A stretch of 34,538 bases of DNA from Marseilla massiliensis (GTDB taxonomy: Bacteria > Bacteroidota > Bacteroidia > Bacteroidales > Bacteroidaceae), in NCBI RefSeq assembly GCF_016899855.1, contig NZ_JACJJG010000026.1:1-34538 (forward strand). The letters are read 5' to 3'. A model generated the notes under the pieces. It saw only the letters and a program-made list of their open reading frames with translations, had not been told where the DNA came from and made no database searches. This document shows, one piece after another, positions 8,729-18,959 of the stretch; position 1 is the first letter of the stretch; each line of letters begins with the position of its first letter. The position numbers and the translations under genes are program-made.

Positions 8729-8736
8729 TACCTTTG
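8729..8736 (+). promoter_or_regulatory. Promoter -7 element inside the invertible segment, facing away from upxY
   Basis: TACCTTTG followed by C matches the Bacteroidota -7 consensus TAnnTTTG and ends 8 bases before the right repeat. No clear TTTG is seen 19 bases upstream. I found no matching element on the opposite strand between here and upxY. Nothing codes rightward for the next 4.5 kb, so the promoter is useful only if flipped. Confidence 0.65.
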
Positions 8737-8743
8737 CAAAGAC

Positions 8744-8765
8744 AATGCATCTCTTTCGAAGAGAT
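8744..8765 (-). repeat. Right 22-bp inverted repeat of the invertible promoter
   Basis: This is the exact reverse complement of 8562-8583. With its outer flank it forms a 27-bp palindrome (12-bp arms, 8744-8770) followed by a run of T. In the present orientation it could therefore also terminate the misdirected transcript. Confidence 0.85.
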
Positions 8766-8811
8766 GCATTTTTTCATAGTAAATGCCATGTCATAAGCAC
8801 GAGAAAAACAT

Positions 8812-8912
8812 CCGCAATCACAAAGGTCGCCAAATGACTTCCGAACGACGGTCTTCGGCTTGCTTAACGACGGCCTTTAAGAGAGCAAAAAGCCGTCTTT
8901 CGCAATCACAAA
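8812..8912. repeat. 22-nt-period palindromic intergenic element, copy A (4 units)
   Basis: Four imperfect AAA-N6-TTT-type units are centred near 8828, 8850, 8872 and 8894, a constant 22-nt step. They share cores such as ACGGTCTT, GACGGCCTTT and AGCCGTCTTT. The array is framed by a direct repeat of CGCAATCACAAA at 8813 and 8901. It belongs to the same family as the elements near 18.77, 22.5 and 28.15 kb. The remaining part of the 8439-9100 gap between upxY and mutB holds no gene beyond the leader frame, the invertible segment and the mutB terminator. Confidence 0.6.
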
Positions 8913-9016
8913 CGCGCTGAATGTTAATACTCAATCATCACAACAGTAAAGACAACATCTTTCGGCAGACAAACAACAAACTGCACGTTGCTTAACATCT
9001 TCTCCTCCTATACACG

Positions 9017-9050
9017 CAAAAAGGGCGACCCCTATAAAGGAGTCGCCCTG
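9017..9050 (-). terminator. Rho-independent terminator of mutAB
   Basis: The stem AGGGCGAC/GTCGCCCT (9022-9029 with 9042-9049) has a 12-base loop and is followed on the minus strand by five T. It lies about 50 bases beyond the mutB stop. Confidence 0.85.
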
Positions 9051-9100
9051 AAACATTCATACAACCTGACGGCTATGGGAACAGAACCCGCCGCTTGGCT

Positions 9101-11248
9101 TTATTCATTGTCCAGAAGAATGTCCATCATCTCACACGCAGCCTTGGCAACAGATGTACCCGGACCGAAGATTGCAGCCACTCCGGCCTTGTAAAGGAAA
9201 TCATAGTCCTGAGCGGGGATCACTCCGCCAGCTATAACCATAATGTCTTCACGGCCGAGCTTCTTCAGCTCTTCAATAAGCTGTGGAATGAGCGTCTTGT
9301 GGCCTGCGGCCAGCGAGCTTGCGCCAACGATGTGCACATCGTTCTCGACAGCCTCGCGCGCAGCCTCGGCCGGCGTCTGGAACAGCGGGCCCATGTCTAC
9401 GTCAAAACCGCAGTCGGCATATCCCGTAGCAACTACTTTGGCTCCGCGGTCGTGACCGTCCTGTCCCATCTTGGCGATGAAGATACGCGGCCGGCGGCCT
9501 TCTTTCTTTGCAAACTCTTCGGTCAACTCGCAGGCTTTCTTGTAGTCCGCGTCGTTCTTGCTCTCTGATGAATACACTCCTGATATGGTTCTTATTACTG
9601 CTTTATAACGGCCCACAACTTTCTCGCAGGCATCACTTATCTCACCGAGGGTGCAACGTGCCTTGGCACACTCCACGGCCAACTCGAGTAGGTTGCCCTC
9701 ACCCGTGCGTACGCATTCGGTCAGAGCGTCAAGAGTTTCCTTAACTTTATTGTTGTCGCGCGAAGCACGCAGCTGTGCCAAGCCGTCCTCCTGCTCCTTA
9801 CGCACGGCAGAGTTGTCCACCTCGAGGATGTCAATCGGGTCTTCGTGGTCAAGACGGTACTTGTTGGTACCCACGATGGTCTGCGCGCCGCTGTCTATGC
9901 GGGCCTGCGTACGTGCTGCAGCCTCCTCGATACGCATCTTGGGCACGCCGGTCTCGATAGCCTTAGCCATTCCGCCGAGCTTCTCGATTTCCTGTATGTG
10001 CTCCCAAGCCTTGTGCGCAAGCTCGTTGGTGAGGCTCTCAACATAGTAAGAACCTGCCCACGGGTCGATATGCTTGCATATCTTGGTCTCATTCTGAATG
10101 TAAATCTGGGTGTTGCGGGCAATTCGTGCTGAGAAGTCGGTAGGCAGAGCTATGGCCTCGTCGAGCGCGTTGGTGTGCAGACTCTGCGTGTGTCCAAGCG
10201 CCGCGGTCATTGCCTCAATACATGTACGGCCCACGTTGTTGAACGGGTCCTGCTCCGTCAACGACCATCCTGACGTCTGCGAGTGTGTGCGCAACATCAG
10301 CGACTTCGGATTCTTCGGGTCAAACTGCTTGATAACCTTTGCCCACAGCATACGTGCGGCACGCATCTTCGCCACCTCCATAAAGTGGTTCATCGATATT
10401 CCCCAGAAGAATGAAAGGCGCGGGGCAAATGCGTCGATGTCAAGACCTGCGTTCACTCCGGCACGTACATACTCAAGACCGTCGGCAATGGTGTACGCCA
10501 ACTCGATGTCTGCCGTCGCGCCGGCCTCCTGCATGTGGTAGCCCGAGATTGAAATAGAGTTGAACTTGGGCATGAACTTTGACGTATATGCAAAGATGTC
10601 GCTGATTATCCTCATCGAGAATGCGGGCGGATAAATATAGGTATTGCGCACCATGAATTCCTTGAGGATGTCGTTCTGGATTGTTCCGGCCATTTCCTCA
10701 AGCTTGGCACCCTGCTCCAGACCCGTCACGATGTAGAACGCCATGATGGGCAGCACGGCTCCGTTCATGGTCATAGACACTGACATCTTGTTCAAAGGAA
10801 TGCCGTTGAACAGCACCTTCATGTTCTCTACCGAGCAGATTGACACGCCTGCCTTGCCGACATCGCCTATTACGCGCATGTTGTCGGGGTCATAGCCGCG
10901 GTGTGTAGGAAGGTCGAATGCCACAGACAGACCTTTCTGTCCGCTTGCGAGGTTACGGCGATAGAAAGCATTGCTCTCTTCTGCCGTAGAGAAACCTGCA
11001 TACTGACGGATAGTCCACGGACGGAACGGATACATCATACTATACGGACCGCGCAGGAACGGCGGCAGACCGGCTGTATAGTCAAGGTGCTCCATTCCCT
11101 CAAGGTCTTCTTTAGTATAAGCCGGCTTTACCATTATATGCTCCGGCGTTCTCCAATCAGGAGTCACGTTGTTGTCTTTCTGCCATGCAGAACCGTCAAC
11201 AGCCTTTATGTCAGAAAATATATCGACGTCGTTGAAATTCTTTCTCAT
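9101..11248 (-). CDS. mutB: Methylmalonyl-CoA mutase large (catalytic) subunit
   Basis: This 715-residue, full-length subunit interconverts succinyl-CoA and methylmalonyl-CoA using adenosylcobalamin. The N-terminal TIM-barrel carries family signatures ([48 protein letters not shown]). The C-terminal B12-binding domain has the DGHDRG motif near residues 595-600, whose His binds cobalt in the base-off/His-on mode. In Prevotella and Bacteroides the enzyme works toward propionate from succinate. The ATG overlaps the mutA stop by 4 bases (ATGA), as expected for a heterodimer made in equal amounts. Confidence 0.97.
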   Translation of the reverse strand: MRKNFNDVDIFSDIKAVDGSAWQKDNNVTPDWRTPEHIMVKPAYTKEDLEGMEHLDYTAGLPPFLRGPYSMMYPFRPWTIRQYAGFSTAEESNAFYRRNLASGQKGLSVAFDLPTHRGYDPDNMRVIGDVGKAGVSICSVENMKVLFNGIPLNKMSVSMTMNGAVLPIMAFYIVTGLEQGAKLEEMAGTIQNDILKEFMVRNTYIYPPAFSMRIISDIFAYTSKFMPKFNSISISGYHMQEAGATADIELAYTIADGLEYVRAGVNAGLDIDAFAPRLSFFWGISMNHFMEVAKMRAARMLWAKVIKQFDPKNPKSLMLRTHSQTSGWSLTEQDPFNNVGRTCIEAMTAALGHTQSLHTNALDEAIALPTDFSARIARNTQIYIQNETKICKHIDPWAGSYYVESLTNELAHKAWEHIQEIEKLGGMAKAIETGVPKMRIEEAAARTQARIDSGAQTIVGTNKYRLDHEDPIDILEVDNSAVRKEQEDGLAQLRASRDNNKVKETLDALTECVRTGEGNLLELAVECAKARCTLGEISDACEKVVGRYKAVIRTISGVYSSESKNDADYKKACELTEEFAKKEGRRPRIFIAKMGQDGHDRGAKVVATGYADCGFDVDMGPLFQTPAEAAREAVENDVHIVGASSLAAGHKTLIPQLIEELKKLGREDIMVIAGGVIPAQDYDFLYKAGVAAIFGPGTSVAKAACEMMDILLDNE

Positions 11249-13104
11249 TTTATTCCCAATTTTTCGTTATACTCTTTCAATGTCTCAAGCACATTACAAC
11301 GTACATGGATAAAGTTCTCGATTCCTGCTGCCTTAAGATCGTCCATACATGCAGGCGCTCCGGCAACAACGAACATCGCACGGCCGTCAAGATACTTAAA
11401 CGCAGGCACGGCATACTCAGCGTACTCGTCATCACTTGAACAAAGCACGACAATATCAGCACCAGCCTTCAACGCGGCGTCAACACCTTCCTCAACAGAA
11501 TTGAATCCAAGATTGTCAACAACCTTGTAACCTGCACATGCAAGGAAGTTACAGCTGAACTGTGCACGGGCCTGACGCATTGCAAGGTTGCCGATTGTAA
11601 GCATGAATGCGACAGGAGTCTTGCCACTATCTTCTACTTTAAGGCGTAAATTCTCATAGTCGGCGGCAAGACGCGCACTCTCAATTGACTTGAACGCTGC
11701 TTCGTGATGTCCTCCACCACACGAGCATGCACATTTCACAGGACGCTTACCCTCTGAAACCTCACTGAAGTTCGGGAACTGGTTTGTGCCGAGGATGAAT
11801 TCCTTACGCTTAGCTGCAGCTTCATGTCGCTTGGCATTTGTTGCGTTGATGTCATCCTGTACACTACCTTTCTTAACGGCTTCAAGGAAACCGCCCTCGT
11901 TCTCTACCTTTATAAATATCTTCCATCCCTCATTAGCAAGAGATGTGGTCAGCTCTTCAACAAAGTAGCTTCCCGCTGCCGGGTCAACGACCTTGTCAAG
12001 ATGACTCTCCTCCTTCAGCAGTAATTGCTGATTACGCGCAAGGCGCTCAGAGAAGTCATTTGGAGTTTCATAAACAGCATCGAACGGAGTGACAACAATA
12101 GAATGTACGCCGGCAAGAGCAGCGCTCATACTTTCCGTCTGCGACCTGAGTAAATTAACATAACTGTCGAACAACGTCATATTGTATTTTGACGTAACGG
12201 CATTGACGCACATCATGCATGATGCCTCGTCCTTAGGTTCGTATTTCTTCACAATCTCAGCCCACAGTAGACGTGCCGCGCGGAATTTTGCTATTTCCAT
12301 GAAGAAATTTTCCGAAATGCCGAGATTAAATGCAATCTTGCTTGCTGCAAGGTCTGCATCTATACCAGCCTCGGTCAACATATTTAGGTACTCATTACCC
12401 CATGCCATTGCGTAACCGAGTTCCTGCACGATGTACGAACCGGCATTGTTTAGTGATACCGCGTTTACGGAAATGCAACGGAAATGAGGATAATCCTTCA
12501 ATGCATCAACAAGTTGAGGAGCAAAAGAAAGCACGGGAGAAACATCATGGCCCTTTATGACCATTTTCTCCATCGGGTCCCAGTCAAGCGAACCCACGAT
12601 TTTAGCTTTGTCATATCCTTTAGCCTCAAAATAAGATGTAAGAATTCTCGCAAGCTCAAGAGTATGCCGCTTGCATGTGTTGAAATTAAGCTCTACACTT
12701 TCACAATCAATTCCGTTGAGCAACGTGTCAACGAATTCCTTACTTACACAATCACCAGGAATCTTAAATCCTAAAGAGTCGACACCACGATTAAGAATGT
12801 CAAGCCCTTTTTCATTTGCAGCCTTGGCATCAGAAGCATCTATATTCTGCCGGATATACCAACAATTACAATTCTTCTTGTTGCCACGGACATACGGAAA
12901 TTCACCTGGGAGAGAATCAGGAGTCTTCAACTTCAATACATCTTCCCTGCAATAAAACGGCGGTACATCAAAACCTTCATTGGTTCGCCATACCAAACGC
13001 TTGTTGAAGTCAGCGCCTTTAAGGTCAACTTGAATTTTGTCAAGCCATTCCTGCCTTGTCGGTGCCTTGAACTCGCTAAAGAGTTTTTCGTTACAGTTTG
13101 ACAT
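11245..13104 (-). CDS. mutA: Methylmalonyl-CoA mutase small subunit
   Basis: This 619-residue protein is homologous to mutB but non-catalytic and pairs with it. It keeps the barrel (for example [40 protein letters not shown]). A degenerate C-terminal B12-like domain ([15 protein letters not shown], then [13 protein letters not shown]) lacks the DxHxxG motif, as is normal for the small subunit. A Cys-rich patch ([13 protein letters not shown]) lies in the linker. It is first in the two-gene operon and is transcribed divergently from the AspT-type transporter. Confidence 0.95.
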   Translation of the reverse strand: MSNCNEKLFSEFKAPTRQEWLDKIQVDLKGADFNKRLVWRTNEGFDVPPFYCREDVLKLKTPDSLPGEFPYVRGNKKNCNCWYIRQNIDASDAKAANEKGLDILNRGVDSLGFKIPGDCVSKEFVDTLLNGIDCESVELNFNTCKRHTLELARILTSYFEAKGYDKAKIVGSLDWDPMEKMVIKGHDVSPVLSFAPQLVDALKDYPHFRCISVNAVSLNNAGSYIVQELGYAMAWGNEYLNMLTEAGIDADLAASKIAFNLGISENFFMEIAKFRAARLLWAEIVKKYEPKDEASCMMCVNAVTSKYNMTLFDSYVNLLRSQTESMSAALAGVHSIVVTPFDAVYETPNDFSERLARNQQLLLKEESHLDKVVDPAAGSYFVEELTTSLANEGWKIFIKVENEGGFLEAVKKGSVQDDINATNAKRHEAAAKRKEFILGTNQFPNFSEVSEGKRPVKCACSCGGGHHEAAFKSIESARLAADYENLRLKVEDSGKTPVAFMLTIGNLAMRQARAQFSCNFLACAGYKVVDNLGFNSVEEGVDAALKAGADIVVLCSSDDEYAEYAVPAFKYLDGRAMFVVAGAPACMDDLKAAGIENFIHVRCNVLETLKEYNEKLGIK

Positions 13105-13148
13105 AGATTTCTATTTTATTATATAGGTTACCTTTAAAATATATAGTG

Positions 13149-13156
13149 CAAATATA
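13149..13156 (-). promoter_or_regulatory. Candidate -7 promoter element for mutAB
   Basis: On the minus strand this reads TATATTTG followed by C, matching TAnnTTTG, 45 bases upstream of the mutA ATG. No clear TTTG lies at the usual spacing upstream. Confidence 0.45.
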
Positions 13157-13282
13157 GCGCATTTTTCCGACAAGCTTAAAAAAAGCGAACAGAATTTAAT
13201 ATTTAACCGTGAAAAATACAAAAACAAAGAGATTGGCTATAAAATAATTGCACAAAAATTATCAAATGAGTAATATTTTAGC

Positions 13283-13290
13283 TACTTTTG
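13283..13290 (+). promoter_or_regulatory. Candidate -7 promoter element for the AspT-type transporter
   Basis: TACTTTTG followed by C matches TAnnTTTG and lies 20 bases before the ATG at 13311. That would give a very short leader. No clear upstream TTTG is present. Confidence 0.5.
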
Positions 13291-13310
13291 CAGCACGATA
13301 AAAACATGTT

Positions 13311-14999
13311 ATGGATTGGCTCATTAATTTATTTACGGCAACAGACTCAGTGGCCCACATAGTGGTACTATACGCTATTGTCATAGCCTTGGGAGTCTAT
13401 CTTGGGAAAATAAAAATAGGAGGTATTTCCCTTGGTGTTACGTTCGTATTATTTGCTGGAATCGCTGCGGGGCACATCGGCTTTACGGCGACTTCCACCG
13501 TATTGAGTTTTTTACAGGAATTCGGGCTCATCTTGTTCGTCTTCATGATAGGTCTCCAGGTTGGTCCGGGATTCTTTGAAAGTTTCAAACGTGGAGGTGT
13601 AACCTTGAACGCCTTATCTACAGGAATGATCTTGCTGAACATTGTCGTGATGTTTGCCTGTTACTACATCTTCTTCGACACCTCTGATCCTAAGAACCTG
13701 CCCATGATGGTTGGTACATTGTACGGTGCTGTTACGAACACCCCTGGTCTTGGTGCGGCAAACGAAGCCTTGACTTCAGTATTCAAGGACGGAGAAATAC
13801 CGCAAATAGCCTCTGGGTACGCATGTGCTTATCCATTAGGTGTGCTCGGCATAATCGGTGCGACAATAGCGTTAAAATACATCTGCCATATAAGCACTGA
13901 TAAAGAAGAGAGCAAGCTTGACGAAGAAGAAAATGAGAATGGTGCAGTAAAACCTCATTTCATGAGTCTTGAAGTCACCAACTCTTATCTGGAAGGAAAA
14001 ACAATTGCCCAAGTACACAATTTTCTTAACCGTGATTTCGTATGCTCGCGCATCCTGCATGACGGTCATGTCCTCACTCCGTCAAGCAGTACCATTTTTC
14101 ATATAGGAGACCGTTTATTCGTTGTATGCGCCGCAAACGATGCCGAAGCAATAATTGCTTTCATCGGACCAATCGTGGATGTCGACTGGAAGAAACAAGA
14201 CGAGCCGATGGTTAGTAAGCGTATTGTTGTGACACGTCCGCAAATCAACGGAAAAACACTTTGGCAGATGCATTTCTCAAGCGCATTCGGAGTAAACGTC
14301 ACACGAATAACCAGACATGGAATGGACTTGTTTGCAAGTTCGAACCTTTCACTCCAAGTAGGTGACCGATTGATGGTTGTCGGACCGGAAGGAGCTGTAA
14401 ACCGTGTCGCAAGTGTTTTAGGAAATTCCGTAAAACGCCTTAACGCCCCCAACATTGCAACAATTTTCATCGGCATTTTGGTCGGTATAATTTTCGGAAG
14501 CATTCCTATCGCAGTCCCGGGAATTCCCGTACCTATTAAATTAGGACTTGCCGGCGGTCCGTTGATCATTGCCATTCTTATCGGACGTTTCGGATATAAA
14601 GTACATCTCGTAACCTATACAACGACAAGCGCAAACATGATGCTTAGGGAAATAGGCTTAGTGCTTTTCCTTGCGAGTGTCGGAATCAAAGCCGGTAACG
14701 GATTCTGGGAGACTATCGTACAAGGAGACGGACTCAAGTATGTTTATACGGGCTTCATAATAACCGTTATTCCGATATTCATCATAGGACTGATTGCAAG
14801 ACTGAAATACAAATTCAATTATTTGACGATAATGGGTATGATTGCCGGAACTTATACTGACCCGCCAGCATTGGCATACGCTAACTCCGCATGCTCAAAG
14901 GATGCTCCGGCTGTTGGATATTCAACTGTATATCCATTAAGTATGTTCTTAAGAATTTTCACGGCACAAATAATAGTTTTATTTTTCTGTGGAATGTGA
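13311..14999 (+). CDS. AspT/YidE-family membrane transporter with two RCK_C (TrkA-C) domains
   Basis: This 562-residue protein has five to six membrane helices, two cytoplasmic TrkA-C domains (about residues 210-285 and 295-375), and five more helices. The repeated AspT/YidE half-domains are visible in [13 protein letters not shown] and [19 protein letters not shown], and again in [19 protein letters not shown]. Each half ends with a motif like [17 protein letters not shown] or [16 protein letters not shown]. The family includes the aspartate:alanine exchanger AspT, and some members may export dicarboxylates such as succinate. The substrate here is unknown. It is divergent from mutAB and upstream of the decarboxylase subunits, so a role in dicarboxylate/succinate traffic is a reasonable inference only. 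Confidence 0.85.
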   Translation: MDWLINLFTATDSVAHIVVLYAIVIALGVYLGKIKIGGISLGVTFVLFAGIAAGHIGFTATSTVLSFLQEFGLILFVFMIGLQVGPGFFESFKRGGVTLNALSTGMILLNIVVMFACYYIFFDTSDPKNLPMMVGTLYGAVTNTPGLGAANEALTSVFKDGEIPQIASGYACAYPLGVLGIIGATIALKYICHISTDKEESKLDEEENENGAVKPHFMSLEVTNSYLEGKTIAQVHNFLNRDFVCSRILHDGHVLTPSSSTIFHIGDRLFVVCAANDAEAIIAFIGPIVDVDWKKQDEPMVSKRIVVTRPQINGKTLWQMHFSSAFGVNVTRITRHGMDLFASSNLSLQVGDRLMVVGPEGAVNRVASVLGNSVKRLNAPNIATIFIGILVGIIFGSIPIAVPGIPVPIKLGLAGGPLIIAILIGRFGYKVHLVTYTTTSANMMLREIGLVLFLASVGIKAGNGFWETIVQGDGLKYVYTGFIITVIPIFIIGLIARLKYKFNYLTIMGMIAGTYTDPPALAYANSACSKDAPAVGYSTVYPLSMFLRIFTAQIIVLFFCGM

Positions 15000-15006
15000 C
15001 AGTGCT

Positions 15007-15058
15007 TTATAAGGTCTTGTGGCAGTATGCATATTATGCTGCTACAATGACCTTATAA
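15007..15058. other. Long hairpin after the transporter gene
   Basis: Perfect 10-bp arms TTATAAGGTC (15007-15016) and GACCTTATAA (15049-15058) enclose further complementary stretches (GTGGCAG/CTGCTAC), giving a long stem-loop 7 bases after the transporter stop. There is no strong T-run on either side, so it is more likely an mRNA-end or attenuating structure than a classic terminator. The gap to the next gene (15000-15121) holds nothing else. Confidence 0.6.
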
Positions 15059-15121
15059 TTATTATAGACCTTGAACAATACGACCAGATAATCCATAACC
15101 TTAAAAATAAAACATCAAAAC

Positions 15122-16087
15122 ATGAAAAAAATCGTTTTCCTGCTTTTCGCCATGTTTGTAAGCAGCGTTCCGATGTTTGGCCAGGGAGCAAAAAACATCA
15201 AGATAAACGAAGTGCTGACAAACAATAAGGCAAACCTACAAGACGAATACGGTAACAGGGATGCGTGGGTGGAACTGACCAACATATCGTTCACCACGTA
15301 TGACGTACGCGGTATGTACATAGCGACAGACCGGCGCGTACTCGACAAAAGCCTTACCGTACCAGAACGTACGGCAATGATGAGTTGCATACCAAACGGA
15401 GATGAACGTACATCAATGTCCGCGCGCGAGCATCTCGTGTTTTTCCTGAACGGCAATCCCTCACAAGGAACATTACATCTTAATGCCAAGGCCGAACCAG
15501 GAAAACCTCTTTGGATTGCATTGTTTGACGGCAACGGAATAGACATTATCGACTCCGTTTCAATTCCGGCCCTTGATGCCGACATGTCATATGCAAGAAC
15601 TGCCGACGGAGCAGCTCAATGGAGCGTAAGGCCTGCCGATGAAGTTACACCGGGAATTGAGAACCAGACACACGTGAATGAAACAAAAATAGCAAAAATT
15701 AAACGTGAAGACCCACATGGTCTCGGCATAACGGTCTTGTCAATGGGAATTGTATTTTTCTGTCTTGCCCTGTTATATGTATTCTTCAGGATTCTCGGAT
15801 TGTTCATGGCACACAAACAAGCCCTGAAAAAAGCCGGGAAAATACAGCCTATCAAGGCTGCCGTCAAGACAGGTGAAATGCTGGCTGAAACAGGACACAA
15901 GACCAAGGTCATACTCAAAGACGGTCTGCAAACCGGCGGTATTGACAAGGAAATATACATCGCTGTCATCGCCATGGCCTTGAAACAATACGAAGATGAC
16001 GTGCATGACATCGAAAGTAACATTATAACAATAAAACCGCACCAGACCAACTGGAATATTTACCCTGAAGAAACAATCATCCCTTAA
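15122..16087 (+). CDS. OadG-type decarboxylase gamma subunit with N-terminal lamin-tail-like domain
   Basis: The 321-residue protein has a signal peptide (MKKIVFLLFAMF to about residue 21, VPMFGQ). An extracytoplasmic domain with lamin-tail-domain features follows (KINEVLTNNKANLQDEYG, then WVELTNISFTTYDVRG). A single membrane helix near 201-224 (GLGITVLSMGIVFFCLALLY) with a short cytoplasmic part is typical of OadG, the subunit that anchors Na+-pumping decarboxylases. The C-terminal IYIAVIAMALKQYEDDVHD recurs in Bacteroidota OadG proteins. The lamin-tail fusion makes it much longer than the ~80-residue classical gamma subunit. It is followed by the biotin carrier gene 49 bases downstream. Confidence 0.8.
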   Translation: MKKIVFLLFAMFVSSVPMFGQGAKNIKINEVLTNNKANLQDEYGNRDAWVELTNISFTTYDVRGMYIATDRRVLDKSLTVPERTAMMSCIPNGDERTSMSAREHLVFFLNGNPSQGTLHLNAKAEPGKPLWIALFDGNGIDIIDSVSIPALDADMSYARTADGAAQWSVRPADEVTPGIENQTHVNETKIAKIKREDPHGLGITVLSMGIVFFCLALLYVFFRILGLFMAHKQALKKAGKIQPIKAAVKTGEMLAETGHKTKVILKDGLQTGGIDKEIYIAVIAMALKQYEDDVHDIESNIITIKPHQTNWNIYPEETIIP

Positions 16088-16136
16088 GATTAAGGATTAA
16101 GATAAAACTATCATACAATCATTAAATTAAAGAACA

Positions 16137-16583
16137 ATGAACAAGTATCAATATAAAGTACAAGGTGTCGATTACGATGTCGAAATTGTTAATGTAGAAG
16201 GCAACATTGCCAAGGTAAATGTCAACGGTATACCATTTGAAGTTGAATTGAAACAGCCTATCAATCCAACCACAATGCCGCACAAACCTGTAATAACGCC
16301 TCCGCAGCCAAAACCGTCAGCAACAGTTGAAACAAAAGTTGAGAAACCTGCGGCTAACGTTCATGCAGGAGGAACAAAAATTACGGCTCCACTGCCTGGA
16401 ACCATTACAGAGATAAAGGTCAAAGTTGGAGATACCGTAAAAGACGGAGACACCGTAGTAGTACTTGAAGCAATGAAAATGCAGAATAACATCGAGGCAG
16501 AAAGCAACGGTACCGTAACGGCAATACTCGTGAACAAAGGCGACACTGTAATGGAGGGTGATGCGCTGATAACGATAGAATGA
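16137..16583 (+). CDS. Biotin carboxyl-carrier subunit of a Na+-pumping decarboxylase
   Basis: The 148-residue protein ends in a biotinyl/lipoyl domain with the biotin-lysine motif EAMKMQN near residue 112. A Pro/Lys-rich linker (PPQPKPSATVETKVEKP) separates it from an N-terminal ~45-residue fold (YKVQGVDYDVEIVNVEG). It carries the carboxyl group from the carboxyltransferase to the membrane beta subunit. Its place between the gamma- and beta-subunit genes indicates a methylmalonyl-CoA or oxaloacetate decarboxylase. Methylmalonyl-CoA is favoured by mutAB nearby. Confidence 0.9.
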   Translation: MNKYQYKVQGVDYDVEIVNVEGNIAKVNVNGIPFEVELKQPINPTTMPHKPVITPPQPKPSATVETKVEKPAANVHAGGTKITAPLPGTITEIKVKVGDTVKDGDTVVVLEAMKMQNNIEAESNGTVTAILVNKGDTVMEGDALITIE

Positions 16584-16717
16584 GGTTACCCTAACAAAAT
16601 AATTATGGGAAATAAATATTCACAGCAGGCAAAAACTGCCGTTAATACATAAATCCATAACAAAAACAAAGGCATATACCACCTCATAATCAAAAACCAT
16701 AAAAACCATATTCTGTC

Positions 16718-17875
<1,158 letters not shown>

Positions 17876-17879
17876 TAAA

Positions 17880-17978
17880 TTAAGAGTCAAGGATTAAGAG
17901 TTAAGAAATATGTAAAGCAATATATCTTGTAATGCCATATTCATTAACTCTTAATCCTTAACTCTTTATTCTTAATTC
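17880..17978. repeat. AT-rich inverted repeat of the TTAAGANTTAAG type
   Basis: The left arm (about 17882-17906, GGATTAAGAGTTAA core) is complementary to the right arm (about 17944-17970, TTAACTCTTAATCC core), with a loop of about 40 bases. It lies between the beta-subunit stop and the GTG start of the regulator. Similar hairpins are at 20.4, 24.2 and 25.8 kb. Confidence 0.7.
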
Positions 17979-17986
17979 CCGTAACG

Positions 17987-18577
17987 GTGTTTCCTAAAAT
18001 AGCCATCATCCATACTGACACGCTTGCAGCGATAGGCATGAAGCAGATTTTACAAGACGTTATGCCGATTGTCGTCGTTGACACATTCCGTTCCGTTGGC
18101 GAACTTAAAGCCAGTGGCGACGTCGACATATATTACCATTACTTCGCTGAAGCCCAAGCCGTTATCGAGGACAGCGATTTTTTCGATAAACGCCGACGTA
18201 AAACCATAATACTAAACACCGCTGCTGACACAAAGCAAACATTATACGGCTACAATTCACTGTGCACTTCTCTGCCTGAGAAACAGCTAATCAAGTCACT
18301 GCTTGCCCTTGAACAAATGGCACACGCCGAAGGTCGCAACCTGCCGCACGCACATGGGGAGCACGCAGAAAAGCAATTGTCAGTGCGTGAAGTCGAAGTA
18401 ATGACGCTCATAGTAAGAGGATATATAAATAAGGAAATAGCCGACCGCCTTAACATCAGTCTTTCCACAGTAATAACGCACCGCAAGAATATTATGGATA
18501 AACTCGGACTCAAAAGCGTATCGGCGCTTACCATTTACGCCGTTACGCGTGGATTCGTGAACATCAACGACATTTGA
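17987..18577 (+). CDS. LuxR-type regulator with a degenerate receiver-like domain (GTG start)
   Basis: The 196-residue protein starts at GTG 17987; no ATG is available upstream in frame. The C-terminal HTH is clear: LSVREVEVMTLIVRGYINKE followed by STVITHRKNIMDKLGLKS (about residues 130-175), which places it in the NarL/LuxR group. The N-terminal half begins like a receiver (KIAIIHTDTLAAIGMKQIL). The region of the phosphoryl-accepting Asp reads DVDIYYHYFAEAQ, without the usual Asp-x-x-Met-Pro. It probably responds to something other than a kinase, or acts constitutively. It follows the decarboxylase genes and may control them. Confidence 0.8.
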   Translation: MFPKIAIIHTDTLAAIGMKQILQDVMPIVVVDTFRSVGELKASGDVDIYYHYFAEAQAVIEDSDFFDKRRRKTIILNTAADTKQTLYGYNSLCTSLPEKQLIKSLLALEQMAHAEGRNLPHAHGEHAEKQLSVREVEVMTLIVRGYINKEIADRLNISLSTVITHRKNIMDKLGLKSVSALTIYAVTRGFVNINDI

Positions 18578-18753
18578 TTTCTTCATCAAACCATATTCCA
18601 TCTTTCTCGGCATCCGTTATTTTGCTGACTGTCAACTTGTTTCTCCGTGAAAGATTAACGACAAACATCTTTCACTTAATAATCACCTGAAAATCAATGG
18701 CATACAGATTTCGTGAAAGATTGAAGGATAAAAAAAGCTTTTACATCCCTATT

Positions 18754-18822
18754 ACAATGCAAAACGTCGCCTTTTGCATTGTAAAACACGGCTTTTCGTC
18801 ATGCAAAAAGCCATGTTTTACA
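18754..18822. repeat. 22-nt-period palindromic intergenic element, copy B (3 units)
   Basis: Units AAAACGTCGCCTTTT (18761-18775), AAAACACGGCTTTT (18783-18796) and AAAAAGCCATGTTTT (18805-18819) have centres about 22 bases apart. The outer parts pair into hairpins (ACAATGCAAAA with TTTTGCATTGT; GTAAAACA with TGTTTTAC). The rest of the 18578-18959 gap between the convergent LuxR and GH28 genes shows no gene and no strong terminator, only a weak CTCTAA/TTAGAG dyad near 18.9 kb. Confidence 0.65.
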
Positions 18823-18959
18823 GCGCTTTCGAGTAATAGTAATCCATCGCTACACGCAACTTGAGGCATGCGCTTTTATTGATAATTCACACCACTCTCT
18901 AATCCGTACCATAGCTCAGAACGTTAGAGACAGAATAAATCCGCCCTTCTACGAAACTG

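Larger units (their letters stand above)
8562..8765. other. Candidate invertible promoter segment bounded by 22-bp inverted repeats
   Basis: Bases 8562-8583 and 8744-8765 are exact 22-bp inverted copies with the core ATCTCTTTCGAAGAGAT. They enclose 160 bp that are very AT-rich and contain a promoter element facing right, away from upxY. Each repeat is itself nearly palindromic, as recombinase crossover sites often are. The layout (invertible promoter just upstream of upxY) matches the phase-variable capsule promoters of Bacteroides fragilis, which a serine recombinase (Mpi) flips. The repeat sequence is not the B. fragilis one as I remember it, and no recombinase gene is in this window. In the orientation shown the operon should be OFF. 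Confidence 0.75.

Noticed and set aside
8744..8776. The 27-bp palindrome plus T-run read simply as a terminator
   Set aside because: It may terminate transcription, but an exact inverted 22-bp partner at 8562 with a promoter between them is better explained by an inversion site. No rightward gene precedes it that would need a terminator.
8812..8912. CRISPR array
   Set aside because: The units are palindromic, the period is 22 nt with only about 4-8 nt between units, and there are no unique spacers of usable length or cas genes.
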